Part shown: piece after piece, positions 20,951-32,660 of the stretch
Layout of the letters: every line of letters begins with the position of its first letter
Numbering within the stretch: position 1 is the stretch's first letter
Assembly: GCA_977006965.1 (NCBI GenBank)
Contig: OZ345361.1
Span: 1 to 64,000 of the forward strand
Origin: Phymatolithon calcareum
Lineage: Eukaryota; Rhodophyta; Florideophyceae; Hapalidiales
Length of the DNA stretch: 64,000 nt
Reading direction: 5' to 3'
Translations under genes and position numbers: made by a program
The notes under the pieces: generated by a model
Databases searched by the model: none
Seen by the model: the letters and a program-made list of their open reading frames with translations, nothing else
Told to the model about the DNA's origin: nothing

Positions 20951-23492
20951 TTTGAAAACCAAACTCCTTGCTCCTGTATGCGTCTAGATCTGCCATACCT
21001 TGCCAGAACTTGAATTTAGAGAAATGTCAATGGCTGTTGCGTTTGAATCAACACGAGAATTGAAGGAAAATCGGTTTGCTCTGTAAGATATAAAACTCCA
21101 GAACGTCATCACAAGTCTGTTCTAACTAATATGGTTTGCATCGGGGGCATCCTTGTTGAGCTAGAACAGCTTCAGTGTTAACTTTCGAGTTCGCATGGTC
21201 TCAGATGCAATGCGCATTCCCAGCGTGACTGCGTAAGCGCTTCGTACAGCCTTATCGACCTCACCGGATGGACTCAATCGCAAAACTTAGATTCATCTTG
21301 GCTCTGAGCATGTTTCTCGACTTCTTTATTCTTTCGACCAATTTGGAATTTGATCCCGGCGCCAGCCATAATTAAGCCTTGTTATTTCACTTCTTTTTGT
21401 TTTTCAGGATTCGCCTTGATAACCTAAACTGATGAATTGCAGCAGCCTTGGTGCAAAGAATGCCGCTTTTTGCTTTTTCAACCTCAATCCTTTGATCTGT
21501 ACCCTTTCTGAAGCCAGTATGTGCGAGAAGCTGAAAACAGCACCGTCCATGTACTCTCAAGAATTTCTTCCCTATTGTACTCTGGCATGCTAATGCTACG
21601 AATATACGGTAATAAACGTGGAAAAATGAACCGCTTCAAATGTCCTGAAACGCAAGCTCATCTGCACAGCCCTTGCTGCAGGAAAGGAGAAGATTAATCA
21701 GGCTTCGCACCCAAGTCCACTCATCCATTCCCATAGATAAGTGGTTTTATTGAGAAGGTTGGATATGTCCCAAGTTGAGCCACCTTTCCAACTCATCTAC
21801 TGGATCGCCGAGTTTGTTTTTCTTTATTCATAGTCTGCCTTTTTCTTACCGAAATTCTCTTGAGGTTGCCTGCTGTTCTTATTGAATCCTTCGGACTCCA
21901 CCCTTCAGCTGGCAATCACCAGTGGCTATGGCAGCACCGAGCAGTAACTAATTAAATCATCTAGATTTTCCAACCTCGATGAACGAATTTAGTTATGTAG
22001 CAATGAAATGGTCAGAGCGTTCCATCTTAATGTCACAAACTCGAGGACTGGAATAATCACTGTCCAGAAGATAAGAAACAACGTTTCTCAAGTGGCTCCG
22101 TCTCGCACACTGCCGCCTGTTACTCATAACGAGACAGTAAATTCGGAGAAAGTCTAATTGGCTCTGTATGAGCGCCGCTTCATACTCCAGTGCGAAGACT
22201 ATATTCCGAACGGTTTAAAGGCGACAGCACCAGAGCACAGCATTGTGCCGGAAGGCAGTCGGAATAATAATTACCAAGTCTTGGTCGGCTCAGTGCTCCT
22301 TCCGGGAGCATACGGAGGGAAGTGGCTGGTGTAGGCGTCTCGTCATGCCCGTTCCGCGTTTAGGAAACCAGCGGTCATAACGGGGATATGTGTTCATTTA
22401 TTTTAAAAACTCCCAAGGCCTCTGTTCAAGAATAACAGGCCCGCTTTTGCACGTTTTTCTAAGCTAACGTAGTTTGACTATTCAGTATATCCTTGATTCG
22501 TATTTCTCTCCCAACAAGTGCTCTAGTGAGTGGCTTACATTCATATTCAATTTCAGGACTAATCTTGGATGAAGATAGAATGCTTTGGAGCGCGACCAGC
22601 TCAATCACGGCTGTGGCACAAAAGTATGCACCTAGTACTGATTTTCTCCAAAGAGGTGCTCTGTTGAATATCAGCCGTAGGCATCGCAACCGTGTCGACC
22701 TTTCTCTTACGCGGAGAACCACAGGTAGATTGTTCGAATCAGATGGTATCTCGAGCGATCTACCCTTTCTTCCTGTAGCGCCAGGCTCCAAAAGAACCCG
22801 ACGCCGCATGGGAGAGAAAATCCGAAGAGAGGAGAAAGAAGAAAAGAGCGGGATAGACTAGACAGAAAGAGGAGGAAAGAAAGACAAGCAACCAAAACCC
22901 CCAGAACAAACAGCCAGTATAAGCGTGTAGATCAGCATCGGAGCACTCCATGGGCTTTGCGGGAACACAAGCGGGCGTGGTGATCAGACACGGGCGTGAG
23001 GCTATGCCGTACTGAGCTTCGGAAGCTCAACGAGCGCAACTCAATCGTCCAGGTGTTGAGGATAAGCGCGGTAGTCTTGCGGGAACTCCAGCGGTCGAGC
23101 GGAACAAACACGAGCGCGAGCCTTCGCGAATGGGGAAAGATGAGCTCGGTGATAGCCGAACGGACGACACTGCACCTCTTACGACAAGACGAACAAAGGA
23201 AGGGAAGAAGGAAAAGACGGGCCTGGACGACGTTGTCTTCATGCGGAAACCATGGCTTGGCCGTCAACCTTGGTACAGACGCACGAAAAAGGGAAAAAAG
23301 GGGCGCGCAAAGACCACCATGCTGGCTTGCAGAGTGAACCGATGCGGTCAAGGGTGGGAAGAACTCCCACTCCGCGTGGTCGAATGGCCGTGCAGGCGAC
23401 GTTGAGCGTGCTTCGAGCAGAGCATTTGAGCCGAAATCCAAAGAACTCCCCACCTTCCATTACTCACAGAAAGGAACTATCTAGCTTCTATA
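20951..23492. other. Unassigned, probably decayed LINE sequence
   Basis: The minus-strand frame at 22,809-22,459 (116 codons, VLGAYFCATAVIELVALQ) and the GC-richer plus frame at 22,996-23,337 are open but carry no motif I recognise. A purine-rich tract (GAGAAAGAAG type) spans about 22,812-22,890. Continuity with the minus-strand RT fragment at 23,493 is possible but not shown. Confidence 0.35.
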
Positions 23493-24258
23493 CTACAACC
23501 TACGCAAAAGACAGCGATGTAGAGCATAGACACACGAGAGACACGTGCAGGTATGACTATCGCGATCCAAGTTGTGCGGCGTACAGTCGCGGGAGGAAAA
23601 AGCGATCGCCTTGGGCCAGCGACAAAACAGCGGGTGCGACACATCCTTTGCCCATAACTCACTTATTTCTTTTCGTCGCCCTTTCTTTGAGACTGAGCCC
23701 TCCTCCGCTTTATCGAGAGCTTTCTGCAGATCTTCATATTTCTTGATGCACTCTATGTCCTTGGTTGCCTCCTTAATGTCTTCATCTCTCCCAGAATACT
23801 TATCTGCCTCATCGAGGCGCTTCTTCTGTCTCACTAGACTCACAGAAAACCTTCCCGCTTGGTATCTTCTCCTCATGGCTGGTGGTTCTAGTCGGCACAG
23901 AACTCGCATTCTACCATGGCGGTGCTGGGCATATGCCCCAAAAACATTCTTGAAGAATAAACCTTCTGCAGAATCGTTTGCTGATTGTAATCGCTTTGTC
24001 AGTGACGTCACGTGGAGTCCATACTCCCACTTTGGCAAAATAAGCGACTTGAAGATTCTAATGCATGTCACAGGCTGAAAGCCTCGAACATTGACTCCAA
24101 TATCCCGCAGTTTGCGTATGCACCCCAGTGCATTTCGTACTCCTGATAACGCCATATTGTATGTTACGCCATTGTGGTTCATGCTTATCCCGAGATACGA
24201 GAGCCTCCATGCTTGATGAAGAACTCGACCCGCAATGTGGAAGGTGTGCGGCGGTCAT
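23493..24258 (-). pseudogene. LINE reverse transcriptase, thumb/C-terminal fragment
   Basis: From 24,182 the minus strand reads MNHNGVTYNMALSGVRNALG and continues CIRKLRDIGVNVRGF...FKSLILPKWEYGLH. This is the classic post-palm region of non-LTR RTs (G...A...L...G, then K-x-LI-P-x-x-EYG). A charged coiled segment follows (EDIKEATKDIECIKKYED). Motifs with FADD are absent, so this is a 5'-truncated or rearranged copy. It differs from the RT copy at 27.6-29.1 kb and may be another LINE family. Confidence 0.68.
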
Positions 24259-25095
24259 AACGGATCACTAAGATTCACTGGTGTGTGACGACATTCGTGA
24301 CCAGCACGTAGACCTTCCGTGGGGTTCTGCAACACTGAGCACGCGAAAGGTAATAAACTCTTCTTCTGTTCTGAACTTTTCATTGCCGTTTTGCGACATC
24401 TTAAGGAGCTGTGGACTTCGCCCGCATATGAGCAAGAAGTCAGGAGTGGGTATCCTGCACGTGAAGCTGGTGTCGCGCAGGTCTCATTTAATTTTGTTGT
24501 AGGTTGAGGAAGCTTCGTAGGTAGCTAGAACGGTTGAAGTGGACAGTGCCGGGATGCCGACAGAATTGTGCGTGGAAGATTTCGGGTTGTGGTCTTTTCG
24601 TGAAAAGTGAGACGTGGAGAAGTGAAAAGAACATAATTTTAATGGGATTGAGATTATTGCAGATGTTAGTGGAAGCAAGAATGATCGATACGTGCGGTAA
24701 TAGCGAGACTTGGCACATTTTTCGTCGCCAAGGCCCTATTTCTCTATATCTTTTCCTATCGACAGCGGAATTCAGGGCCCATGTTTTTTCTAGGTTAGGG
24801 ACATCACCAAAGAGCGTGGGTGGTGTGGTGGGAACTCATGGAACGGCATGTGAAGCACAATTCGGTTAATATCTATGTACGTTACTGCCAATCAGAGCTA
24901 GGAACAATTAAATCTTTTTTGATTGCAATCAAAATTCTCCGCCACAATATTATTCCAATAAAACAATCAGTTGCATTGCAGTATCTGACCAGCTAGCAAT
25001 ACAATGTGCAATACTGAAAACAATATAGTATCATCGAACCAACTAGCACTACTTCCGTATTTTATAGTGTAAAACTTTAAAATTGTTGCAAAAAA
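24259..25095. other. No recognised gene
   Basis: Short overlapping ORFs only. The last 200 bp is AT-rich and carries the candidate left target duplication of the LINE fragment that follows. Confidence 0.4.
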
Positions 25096-25104
25096 TATTG
25101 CAAT

Positions 25105-25869
25105 ACTTATACATGTCTGGAATTGGGATTCTGATTTTGCGCGTCGAAGAAACTGTTATGGAAGAATCGCTGGCCGCTAGGGCTGTAGACTCTTCTTTTG
25201 AAGCGGAGTCATTTGCCGCCGTACATGCCTTCTAAGCAACGTCAACCCTACAACTTTTCCGCGGCAGCACTATCAGATGGTTCACTGACAGCCCTAGCTG
25301 CATAGACGCGCTCAACGGGCAACTGCAGATGTTTGGTGACATGGTCCTGAATCTGTGGAACCTTATGGAACTGTTATTTTCCCGCGAGGTTCAGATATAG
25401 TGCGTTTGGATACCGAGTCACTGCGACGTCGCGCAGAATGAGGCTGCTGATGAACTTGCGCGGCGGGGAATCATCAATCCGCCCTGTAGTACCAAACAAG
25501 TGAACCTTCCTACACTTCCGAAAGATCTGCACTTCTCGCAGAGACTCGAAGATACTTCACCAGCTCACAGTGAACTGCAGCCCTATTGAGGCAAGCTTTC
25601 ACCATGGACACAGCGAGGATGAGCTGCTTCTCTACGACCCAGTATTCAAGATGTGCCCGTTTGGCGTTAAAGAGACAGCGGAGCACCTCATCCTACACAG
25701 TTCTGGGAGGCCTGCCTCTCGACGACTATTGGTCGGAAGAGTGCGAGACGAAAGGGCAGAAGATCTGTGAAGGGAGAGACCCGTAGAGATATTTGAACAA
25801 TGAGAACTTACTCTAGTATACGTTCTCGCGTTAATTAACGCAGTCTACATAAAAGAAAGAAAGAAAGGT
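25105..25869 (+). mobile_element. 5'-truncated LINE with RNase H domain and target-site duplication
   Basis: The plus strand encodes a decayed RNase HI: WFTDSPSCIDALNG, a stop, then CVWIPSHCDVAQNEAADELA, with TDS and NE-AD-LA as catalytic landmarks. A C-terminal zinc-knuckle relic follows (MCPFGVKETAEHLILHS, with two cysteines lost). The 3' end is an (AAAG)n tail at about 25,852-25,868. TATTGCAAT occurs at 25,096-25,104 and again at 25,870-25,878, fitting a 9-bp target duplication around the insert. RNase H places it among I-clade-like LINEs. Confidence 0.75.
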
Positions 25870-26099
25870 ATTGCAATTTTCATCCCTTGTACAAAATCCA
25901 ATATTTTTGCCACGTGCCACATTCCAATTGATTTCTCCTTAGCCCTGTCGCCAACGTTTTGTTTTTGTTTCGATGGTTTCTCGAAAAAGTGCATTGCTTG
26001 AAAATCCGAATGTCAAGGTGTTGATATCGGTTTCAAAGAACTGGGAAGAAAAAAACGGCTAAAACCTTTGGAATCAAGCAGTATTATGAAGTTCCATGC

Positions 26100-26620
26100 T
26101 TTTATGGTACCCCCCTATAATATAGGGGGATACCCTATTCACCTCTCTAAGGTCATTCCCTATGCCGCATGGTTTCCAGCGCACTAACTTCCCGTTCGCG
26201 CATAGTTACGCACCTGGTACCCCTGGAAAGTGCTCATGGAGACAAAAACATCGGTATTAAGCGCGAAATTGTGCGCTAACCGAAATTTGGTGCGGCAGAA
26301 GTCGGGCACTGTGCCCAAAAATATATATAATAAGATTTCAGATTTATGCGCAGCAAATTGGAGTTTACTTTTTACTGCTCTTTATCACTCATAAACATAG
26401 AATCCTGTTTTGTAATAATAGTAGAGCACAATCCCGGTGGTCTAGCGCACCATGTTCCCGTTCGCGCACACATGCGCACCTGGTACCGTTAGAAAGCGCG
26501 CGGAGAGATCTTTCGAATCTTGCACAGAGAGTCCTGTGCCTGTTTCCATACAGCCTCACTGTTTCTCGCGGAAGATTGTTCTTAGAAAAAGAAAGTTTCC
26601 GCGCACGGCACCCTTCTAGC
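26100..26620. repeat. Foldback hairpin repeats (GTTCGCGC family), two units
   Basis: Two units share the family core GCGCAC(C/T)A...TTCCCGTTCGCGCA, at about 26,179-26,310 and 26,445-26,600. They are joined by ATAATA-rich spacer as in the 41-46 kb cluster. At 26,114-26,130 CCCCTATA and TATAGGGG flank one base, an inverted pair of the subtelomeric octamer. About 230 bp to the left (25,880-26,100) holds nothing recognised. Confidence 0.6.
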
Positions 26621-26639
26621 AGTTCCCAGACACGTCGGA

Positions 26640-27640
26640 GGGAATATATGTCTTGAATGTCGTTTACCGTGTTCGATTTTCCTATGAGGTTAAGAGTTTA
26701 AAATTCCAGTTCTTCCTCAAGGTCTTTCGTGCCTTCTACGGACTTCCAAAGTCTTTGTATTAGCTTCGAGAACAGTGGCTGATCGGGAAACTCTCATTGT
26801 TCTACTTGAAAAAACTTCATTAGTCTTCTCCAGTGCCACTCTGCAAAATTTCCGAACAGTATACATGGGAAGTCCTTTTCTACATTCTCTTCTGCTTTTC
26901 ACACTCGGATTATCTAGGTTCATGTCTGCGCGGCGTACTCTAATACCAGCATAATTCTTCGAGAAGCATAATTCCTTTCCTGCGCTGTTTCATCTTCCCG
27001 TCACGCCTGTGGTACTTATGAGCCCCTCGTTTGAGTCTGCGCTTTTTCAATCTTTCCAAAAGCCTGTACTAACGAATTTCATTGTCGTCTCTTGTCGTAA
27101 CGCGATGTGGACAAAACACGAATTCGCCGCCAGCGGACGGCGCTTACCGGAACGTAATGCTCTAGTTCATCGAGGGCTCTTCGAATTGCGCACACTAGGT
27201 TGCTTTCCGTATTCGGATTGTAACCGGTGTCGTATGAGCAGCGTACCCGTATACCGGCCTAATTAATTCTCCAAGAAGACTAATTCTTTTCTCTGTGCTG
27301 TTTCATCTTCCCGTCATGCCTAGAGTACTCATGGACCGCCTTTTTGAGCTTGCGCATTTTAATCTTTCCAGGACCCTATTTTAATTTCATCTCTAGTTGT
27401 ACCGCGATGTTGACCCAACACGCCTCTCGTCTGTGCCAGCGCTTTTGAATCTTTCCAGAAGCCTGTACGCACGGATCTCATTTTCATCACTAGTCTTACG
27501 GCAAAGTTAACCTCGCACGTCTTGGCCGCGCGCCGCCAAACTCTTTTGAGAGAACTGCACACTGTACTTCAACGAGGGCTCCTCAAATTTTGCTCACCGG
27601 TCTGCTGTCCATGTTCCGATTGTTCTGGTGTTATGTTTTT
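26640..27640 (-). mobile_element. Degenerate LINE fragments, partly duplicated in tandem
   Basis: Two adjacent blocks (about 26,945-27,255 and 27,265-27,620) share diverged wording: CTGTTTCATCTTCCCGTCA, AATCTTTCCA(G/A)AAGCCTGTAC and a shared block around TCGAGGGCTC/ACGAGGGCTC. On the minus strand both read STGFWKD/RTGFWKD-like peptides. The 26,640-26,930 part resembles the LINE 3' regions near 20.6 kb. The coding assignment is weak because every frame is broken. Confidence 0.45.
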
Positions 27641-29150
27641 CTTGAATTTTGAATTTATTAAACGCCCCCAGTAACACTCATGAGACTGCAAGGGAGATGA
27701 GTTTAAGCATCTACTTTGTAGCTTCGATCATCTATTCTAATACTTGTAACTCGGGTTAAAAGTCGTAGCCCTAGCAGCGAAAACCCGCTTCCGTAAACAG
27801 GAGAGAAAAGCTTGGGGTCCACTGATTAGATTTCCTCAGTTGACGCCTTGTCTATTCCATGTCGTCGTAAATGACAATAGTGGAGAATAGAAGATTGTCT
27901 AGAGCTTTTACAGTTATATTAATCTCCTCTTTGGTTAGTTGATATCTTCCGAGTTATTCTTCCAGGTTGCTCATGAGGATTAGTACACTATCACCGAACT
28001 TGCCTGAGAGAATTGATGTGCTCATTGGGGGGAACAGACCAAATGCCCACTTTACAGCTAATTGGCGGTGCCGTGTTTTCGAGAGTCTGATAATCGCCGA
28101 GGTAGACCCCGGCAGATCGTAGAGAATTTTTCTCTTTCTGTTGGACTCCGAGATGTCTCCTTCGTGTTTGAAGAGTAAATTCCAGAACGATTTTGCTGAA
28201 ACTCCCTTCCTGAGGAAAGTCATTGCCGTCTGGAATAGGTCGTACTGTAGCATTGCCAAGACTCCTTTTCTTTAACCCGGCTCGTTCCAGCATTCTGAGT
28301 GCTAGAAGGAGTCTCCTGTTTTCGGCATTGTAAATTCGGCAAAGAAGGCGAGGTCTGGCATAGCGGTTTTTCGATATTGGACCGAATACGTGTCCGAAAA
28401 TTATCTTCTCAACTTCTGCAAGCGCTGTCTGGACTCTCGGAGTCCATGGCGTCAGGTGCATTGCAAATTCCCATCTCGGTTGTATCAACGCCTTGTATGT
28501 CTTCACTGCTTTCAAGGGGTTCAGTGCTCACAGCGAGACACCCAGGGACCTTAGTTGATATACCGCGATCTTGGCGTATCGGATGCGGTCAAGCACTTTT
28601 CTGTCGGTAACTCCCTCATTACTGAGTGAGATGCGAAGGTATGAGACTTCTTTGAAATGGGTGATCTTGTGTCGTCCGAGAGAGGAACTTGACTCTTCCC
28701 AGTTTTCATGTTCCAAACAATCTGCCTGTCCCTTGCCCATTTCGATGCTATATTTAACAGTCTCTGTAGTCCCTCTGGTATCTTTGCCGACAGGAGAACG
28801 TCGTCGGCAAATAGCACTGCGGCGAGTTTTCGTGGCACTCGGCTTATTCTTTCCGCGAATTCGTCCAGGAAAAGGTTGTACAAACTTGGACTCAGCGGAG
28901 ACCCCTGAGGGACTCCTCTGTCAATTAGGAACCACTTCTGCTGTCTTGTGTTATGTGCGCGGCGAGTCGTCACTTGTCCTACTGATATGAGGTCGTGAAA
29001 CGCCCTCGAAGCGCGCGGCTGTCCTTTTCTGCGAATGTTGCACTCTCCTTTGGGGAACTCTTCTGGAATTGGGGCGACTATGCGCTCCGCGCCGTTACTG
29101 TGATGACTGTATACTAGATGGCGCGCGGTAGAAGCACAGCACATTAATTT
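27640..29150 (-). mobile_element. LINE copy B with reverse transcriptase palm, 5'-truncated
   Basis: On the minus strand 29,144-28,551 encodes the RT palm: RGVPQGSPLSPSLYNLFLDE followed by VLFADDVLLSA, the FADD active-site box. The upstream fingers and motif A are missing, so the copy is truncated near 29,150. A frame change near 28,700 leads to KEVSYLRISLSNEGV, another near 28,520 to the thumb region (YKALIQPRWEFAMHL), and a last one to the C-terminal tail (VKWAFGLFPPMSTS). The 3' UTR matches copy A and ends near 27,645. It is inactive as shown. Confidence 0.85.
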
Positions 29151-29890
29151 CTCGCTGCAAATATTCTATGATGCAACTGTACGGCTGTGTGTATCTCCTT
29201 TGCTCAAAATGTAACTCAAATGTCTTCCACTTTGACGTGAAATACTGCAAATTTTATAAGTGCAATTAGTCTCACTAATGTGACAATCAAGAACAATTTA
29301 TATTGAAACCATACCAGTACATACCGTAATCAAAGCTATCTGCTGCGTACTGTATTACATCACAGATCAGAGAAATCACGCACTTGTTTCTCGTTCTACT
29401 TGGAGAGATAATCTCAGCGAGATCATACATTACTCGCACGTTCATCTCCGTCTCCCATACAGGCACACAGTGCTTCTCAGTTCTCCGTCTATTGATGGGG
29501 CTCAAGAGAGTCGTAGATGAGTCCATTGTTGCCATCCACGATGACGATATGCTTTGTCGGGAGGGCCTTAGCTTTTTCCTGTCTCTCCAGATGGACAAGA
29601 TAAATCTCGGACTCCAGATTATTCATCCAACGCCTACCTAATCCATTCATATCCTCGTCCGGGTTCTACAGAGAAATGTTTTTCGCTTTCTTGTTCGCCC
29701 ATTTGCCCAAATCCTTCAGGCAGCAATTGCTCGCACGCGCTTTCTTCATCATTATATACTTTGCAGCATCTTCTCACTTGAGCAAAAATATTGCATTATA
29801 AAACGACGTCATTATGCAGCCCGCATTACGAGAGCGGCACCACACAAACGTGCTCCGAACGAAGAATTTTTGCGCTTGATATGAAAGAGG
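29151..29890. other. Unassigned; minus-strand coding relic near 29,500-29,690
   Basis: A minus-strand frame (about 29,690-29,490) reads LVHLERQEKAKALPTKHIVI and then VDGNNGLIYDSLEPHQ. It is broken by TAG and TGA stops. It looks like a former protein domain but I cannot name it. The remainder is AT-rich. Confidence 0.35.
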
Positions 29891-30140
29891 ACGAGAGCCC
29901 GGTGTCTTCACCACGACAGGTTCGCACTGCTTTCGTATATAAAACTCGTCATTCTTCCAACGCACTTCCGCCGGACTGGAACCCGCATATTCGACGAAGA
30001 GAAGCTGGCTTTCCCTCATCTTGATGAAAGCGCTACCTCTTGAGCTCTCAAAAGTTTCGTCGGGCTCCTCTAGCGGCGATCTCCCTGCGAGCGGCATTTC
30101 CTCCGGTGGACCTACGCGCTGTATGCTTCGTCCTCGCCAT
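29890..30140 (-). pseudogene. Histone H3 relic (N-terminal tail intact, core scrambled)
   Basis: From the ATG at 30,138-30,140 the minus strand reads MARTKHTARRSTGGN and then AARREIAARGAR. It keeps the H3 tail landmarks ARTK, TAR, STGG and the A-R spacing, with substitutions at residues corresponding to K9, K14 and K18. A TGA at 30,048 follows 30 codons. Beyond it, other frames give SLRRICGFQ and EFYIRK, which resemble the ALREIRRYQ and ELLIRK parts of the H3 fold, as expected of a frameshifted pseudogene. A LINE-like 3' motif (GCGTTTTGAATAAATC) lies at about 30,210 on the other strand. Confidence 0.6.
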
Positions 30141-31789
30141 GTTTGATTGAAACTGCGAGACAGGGTGGTTATTTGAAGTGAGTAGAAGGAGCTCTTCGCT
30201 TTCCCAGAGGCGTTTTGAATAAATCTGATTTATTTTTGGTTTTGGAACGGAACTGAAATTTCGAGCCGCTATAGTTCTACGTTCTTTGATATAATTTGGA
30301 ACGGTTGGAAATACTGCGTATGTATGGTCAATCAAGTAAACTTTTAGTAAAATATTTAGAAATATTTCTGGAAAAATTGTCTAATGCGTGATACAAGATA
30401 CAAATAATTTAAGTTCCATTCCGGTGGACTGTGTTCCTAAGCAAATCGACACCGACTTGTGTCGTATAGTATTTTGCATTGAAGTCTTGGGTCCTTTTTG
30501 AAATATATCAACGCGTATCCCCGTATATTATTTTCCTTTTTTTCGAGCATGGAGCCTTCTTTTGCAAATAGTATTCGTCGGAGCTGGCCTGCGGATTTCC
30601 CTTCCTCCAAATGTTTAAACAGGCCGCGATATGTTTTTGTTGCGACATCGCGGCAATATCAAGACTTGCCCACAGTACTTTCTTGAAGTTTCGCTATTCC
30701 CTTGGACTTTCAGAATCCTAAGTTGCTTCAGTTGGTGTGCCGCTGCTTTGGCGTTTTTCATGAGCCTGATTGTGCTTCTGACTTTAATTCCGGTTGGTCC
30801 TAGAGATATCCAGAGCCACTGTTTGAAGCTTCATGTACCTGCGAATGGATCTTTTTGGTACCCGGTCTTGGGTCTTCGTTGTTGAAATATCGTGCAGGTG
30901 CTGCAGCGCGTGCGGGGATCACGTCGTATGCAAAGAGAACTCGTTTCACTTCTATTATATTGCACTTTTATGGAAGGCGCATGTTTTGATTGTAGTACAC
31001 CTCTATGTTTCGGCAATAGAAACAAGGTGCGATACATCATCCTCCCGAACTAGACCAGGTACCTGTGCGAAGCTGCAAGCGAAAACGTCAGCTAGGACGA
31101 AAATCAAGTGACACCATACGAGCAAGGTCATTGAGGCGGCAGAGGAGGAGGAGAAGATGAAAAAGCGACTTATCCCATACTCTAAAATTACACGATCACC
31201 GCACCTGCTCTTCAATTCAAGAAGGTAGAGCCCACGTGCCACCATTTCGTCATATGGAATGTTTCCACAGATGAATACTGCTGTCCTCATCAAACAGAAT
31301 GGCCAATGTGGGAAATGTGCTACCAAAGACGTCATAAGCGGACTCTCGAAGGACAGAGTCTCAAAAGAAGAGAGAACTGAGACTAAGAGAACACTGGGAG
31401 ATCTGCTAAGGGGGCCAGAGATAGATATTTGGGGACCACTAAACCGTCGAACAAGCACCATAACAAATTCCTCACCGGACAGATTCGAGCCAAGTTTTCT
31501 TCGCGCACAAAGCATTGCCACAAGCGTCAGCAGATGGGCCTGGGAACATTTAAATAAAATTTGCTTCTCTTCTTCCTCGGTTCTAGGAAAAGGCATATAC
31601 CCTAAATGGCCAAATCCTTTTGGGTACATCCTGAATAGCCTCCAAGCAGCAGAAAAGAATATGTTTAATGGTTTATCCTGGATTGGCATACCACTGATTC
31701 TGGTCGCTAGAAGCAGACAAGCTGCGTTCCATGGTATCTCTAGAGCCATTAATTGAATGCTCAGAAGTGCATTGTCGACGGTCAAAGAC
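30141..31789. other. No recognised gene; overlapping open frames on both strands at 31.0-31.8 kb
   Basis: Between 31,003 and 31,785 a 260-codon minus frame and a 165-codon plus frame overlap. The plus frame (KDVISGLSKDRVSKEE, RTETKRTLGDLL) resembles short plus-strand readings elsewhere and may be decayed LINE sequence; neither frame has a clear motif. A plus-strand LINE-like 3' end motif sits near 30,210-30,240. Confidence 0.35.
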
Positions 31790-32660
31790 GAATTGAAATT
31801 GACCTATTCAATTTGTACGCAGGCGAGACACAAATGCTAGATCCATTATGTACATCAGAGAAGAAATGTTCAACTGGATGCCGGGCATGATAGAGCAGAT
31901 GTATGCCTGTACTGAAAAACGGGAGTTGAATGATTGGTGTGATATTTTTCAGGAAACTGACAGAGACCTAGACCTCGCCTAAGCCGAGGCTTCCGAGATT
32001 TCGAAGTTTTTGCAACAAGGAGCTCGACAATCTGGCCAAAAATCGAATCCGGGAGTATAAGATTTAGAGCACAACTGGCCTGGAAATTGACAAAGATGCT
32101 CTCCGAGAGGTGAAGATGCTGTTAAAAACGAAGGAGAGAAGAGCTTTTTCGAACAAGTTGAAAAGATACGTTGAGGAAGTTCAGAAAATGTGGCCGAGCA
32201 AGTCGGGGAACACCACAAGCAATATCATGAAGTCAAAATTCAGAAGGAAAGGAGCAAAAAAGGCTCTGGGGGCTCCTGTTAAACCATGAAAGGTCTCAGC
32301 ATATACGCAAAGTGTGTGTAAGGTCGAAGAAGACTGAAATCAGGTTTTGCGTACTGTTCTTTCAATAGGGAAGTGAAGGGGCACATCGAAAGAGCATTCA
32401 ACAGAGCACCGAAGCAGAAGACTGCAAGCCCCGATGGAGTTCCGATCGAAATGTAGCATGCAAACAAGAGTCGGTGCTCGAAATAATGCTAGCGTTATGG
32501 GAAATATGCGGGAAGCTTAAATGTCTTTAACGGGCATGGCACAAAATTACATGCCTAGACAATATATTCATGGAGAAATCCCCTCCAGTGCTATACAGGG
32601 GGAGGAAAGCGAGTTCTGGATGTTTCAAAGATTAAAATGAAAACGTTGGATGCGTTTTGC
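31790..32660 (+). mobile_element. LINE fragment spanning the linker and start of the RT domain
   Basis: The plus strand reads a charged linker (EIDKDALREVKMLLKTKERR), then after stops VKGHIERAFNRAPKQKTASP and DGVPIEM. The last is the (A)xPDGVPxE box that opens non-LTR RT domains. Traces of the next block (EICGKLK, corresponding to WEACGRLE in the copy at 53.5 kb) follow. All frames carry stops. Confidence 0.62.

Noticed and set aside
22932-23453. 173-codon minus ORF in a GC-richer patch
   Set aside because: Four overlapping frames on both strands are open at once, which is a composition effect; no motif was seen.
31003-31785. 260-codon minus-strand ORF
   Set aside because: A plus-strand frame overlaps it with better composition, hydrophobic runs look antisense-derived, and no motif was found.
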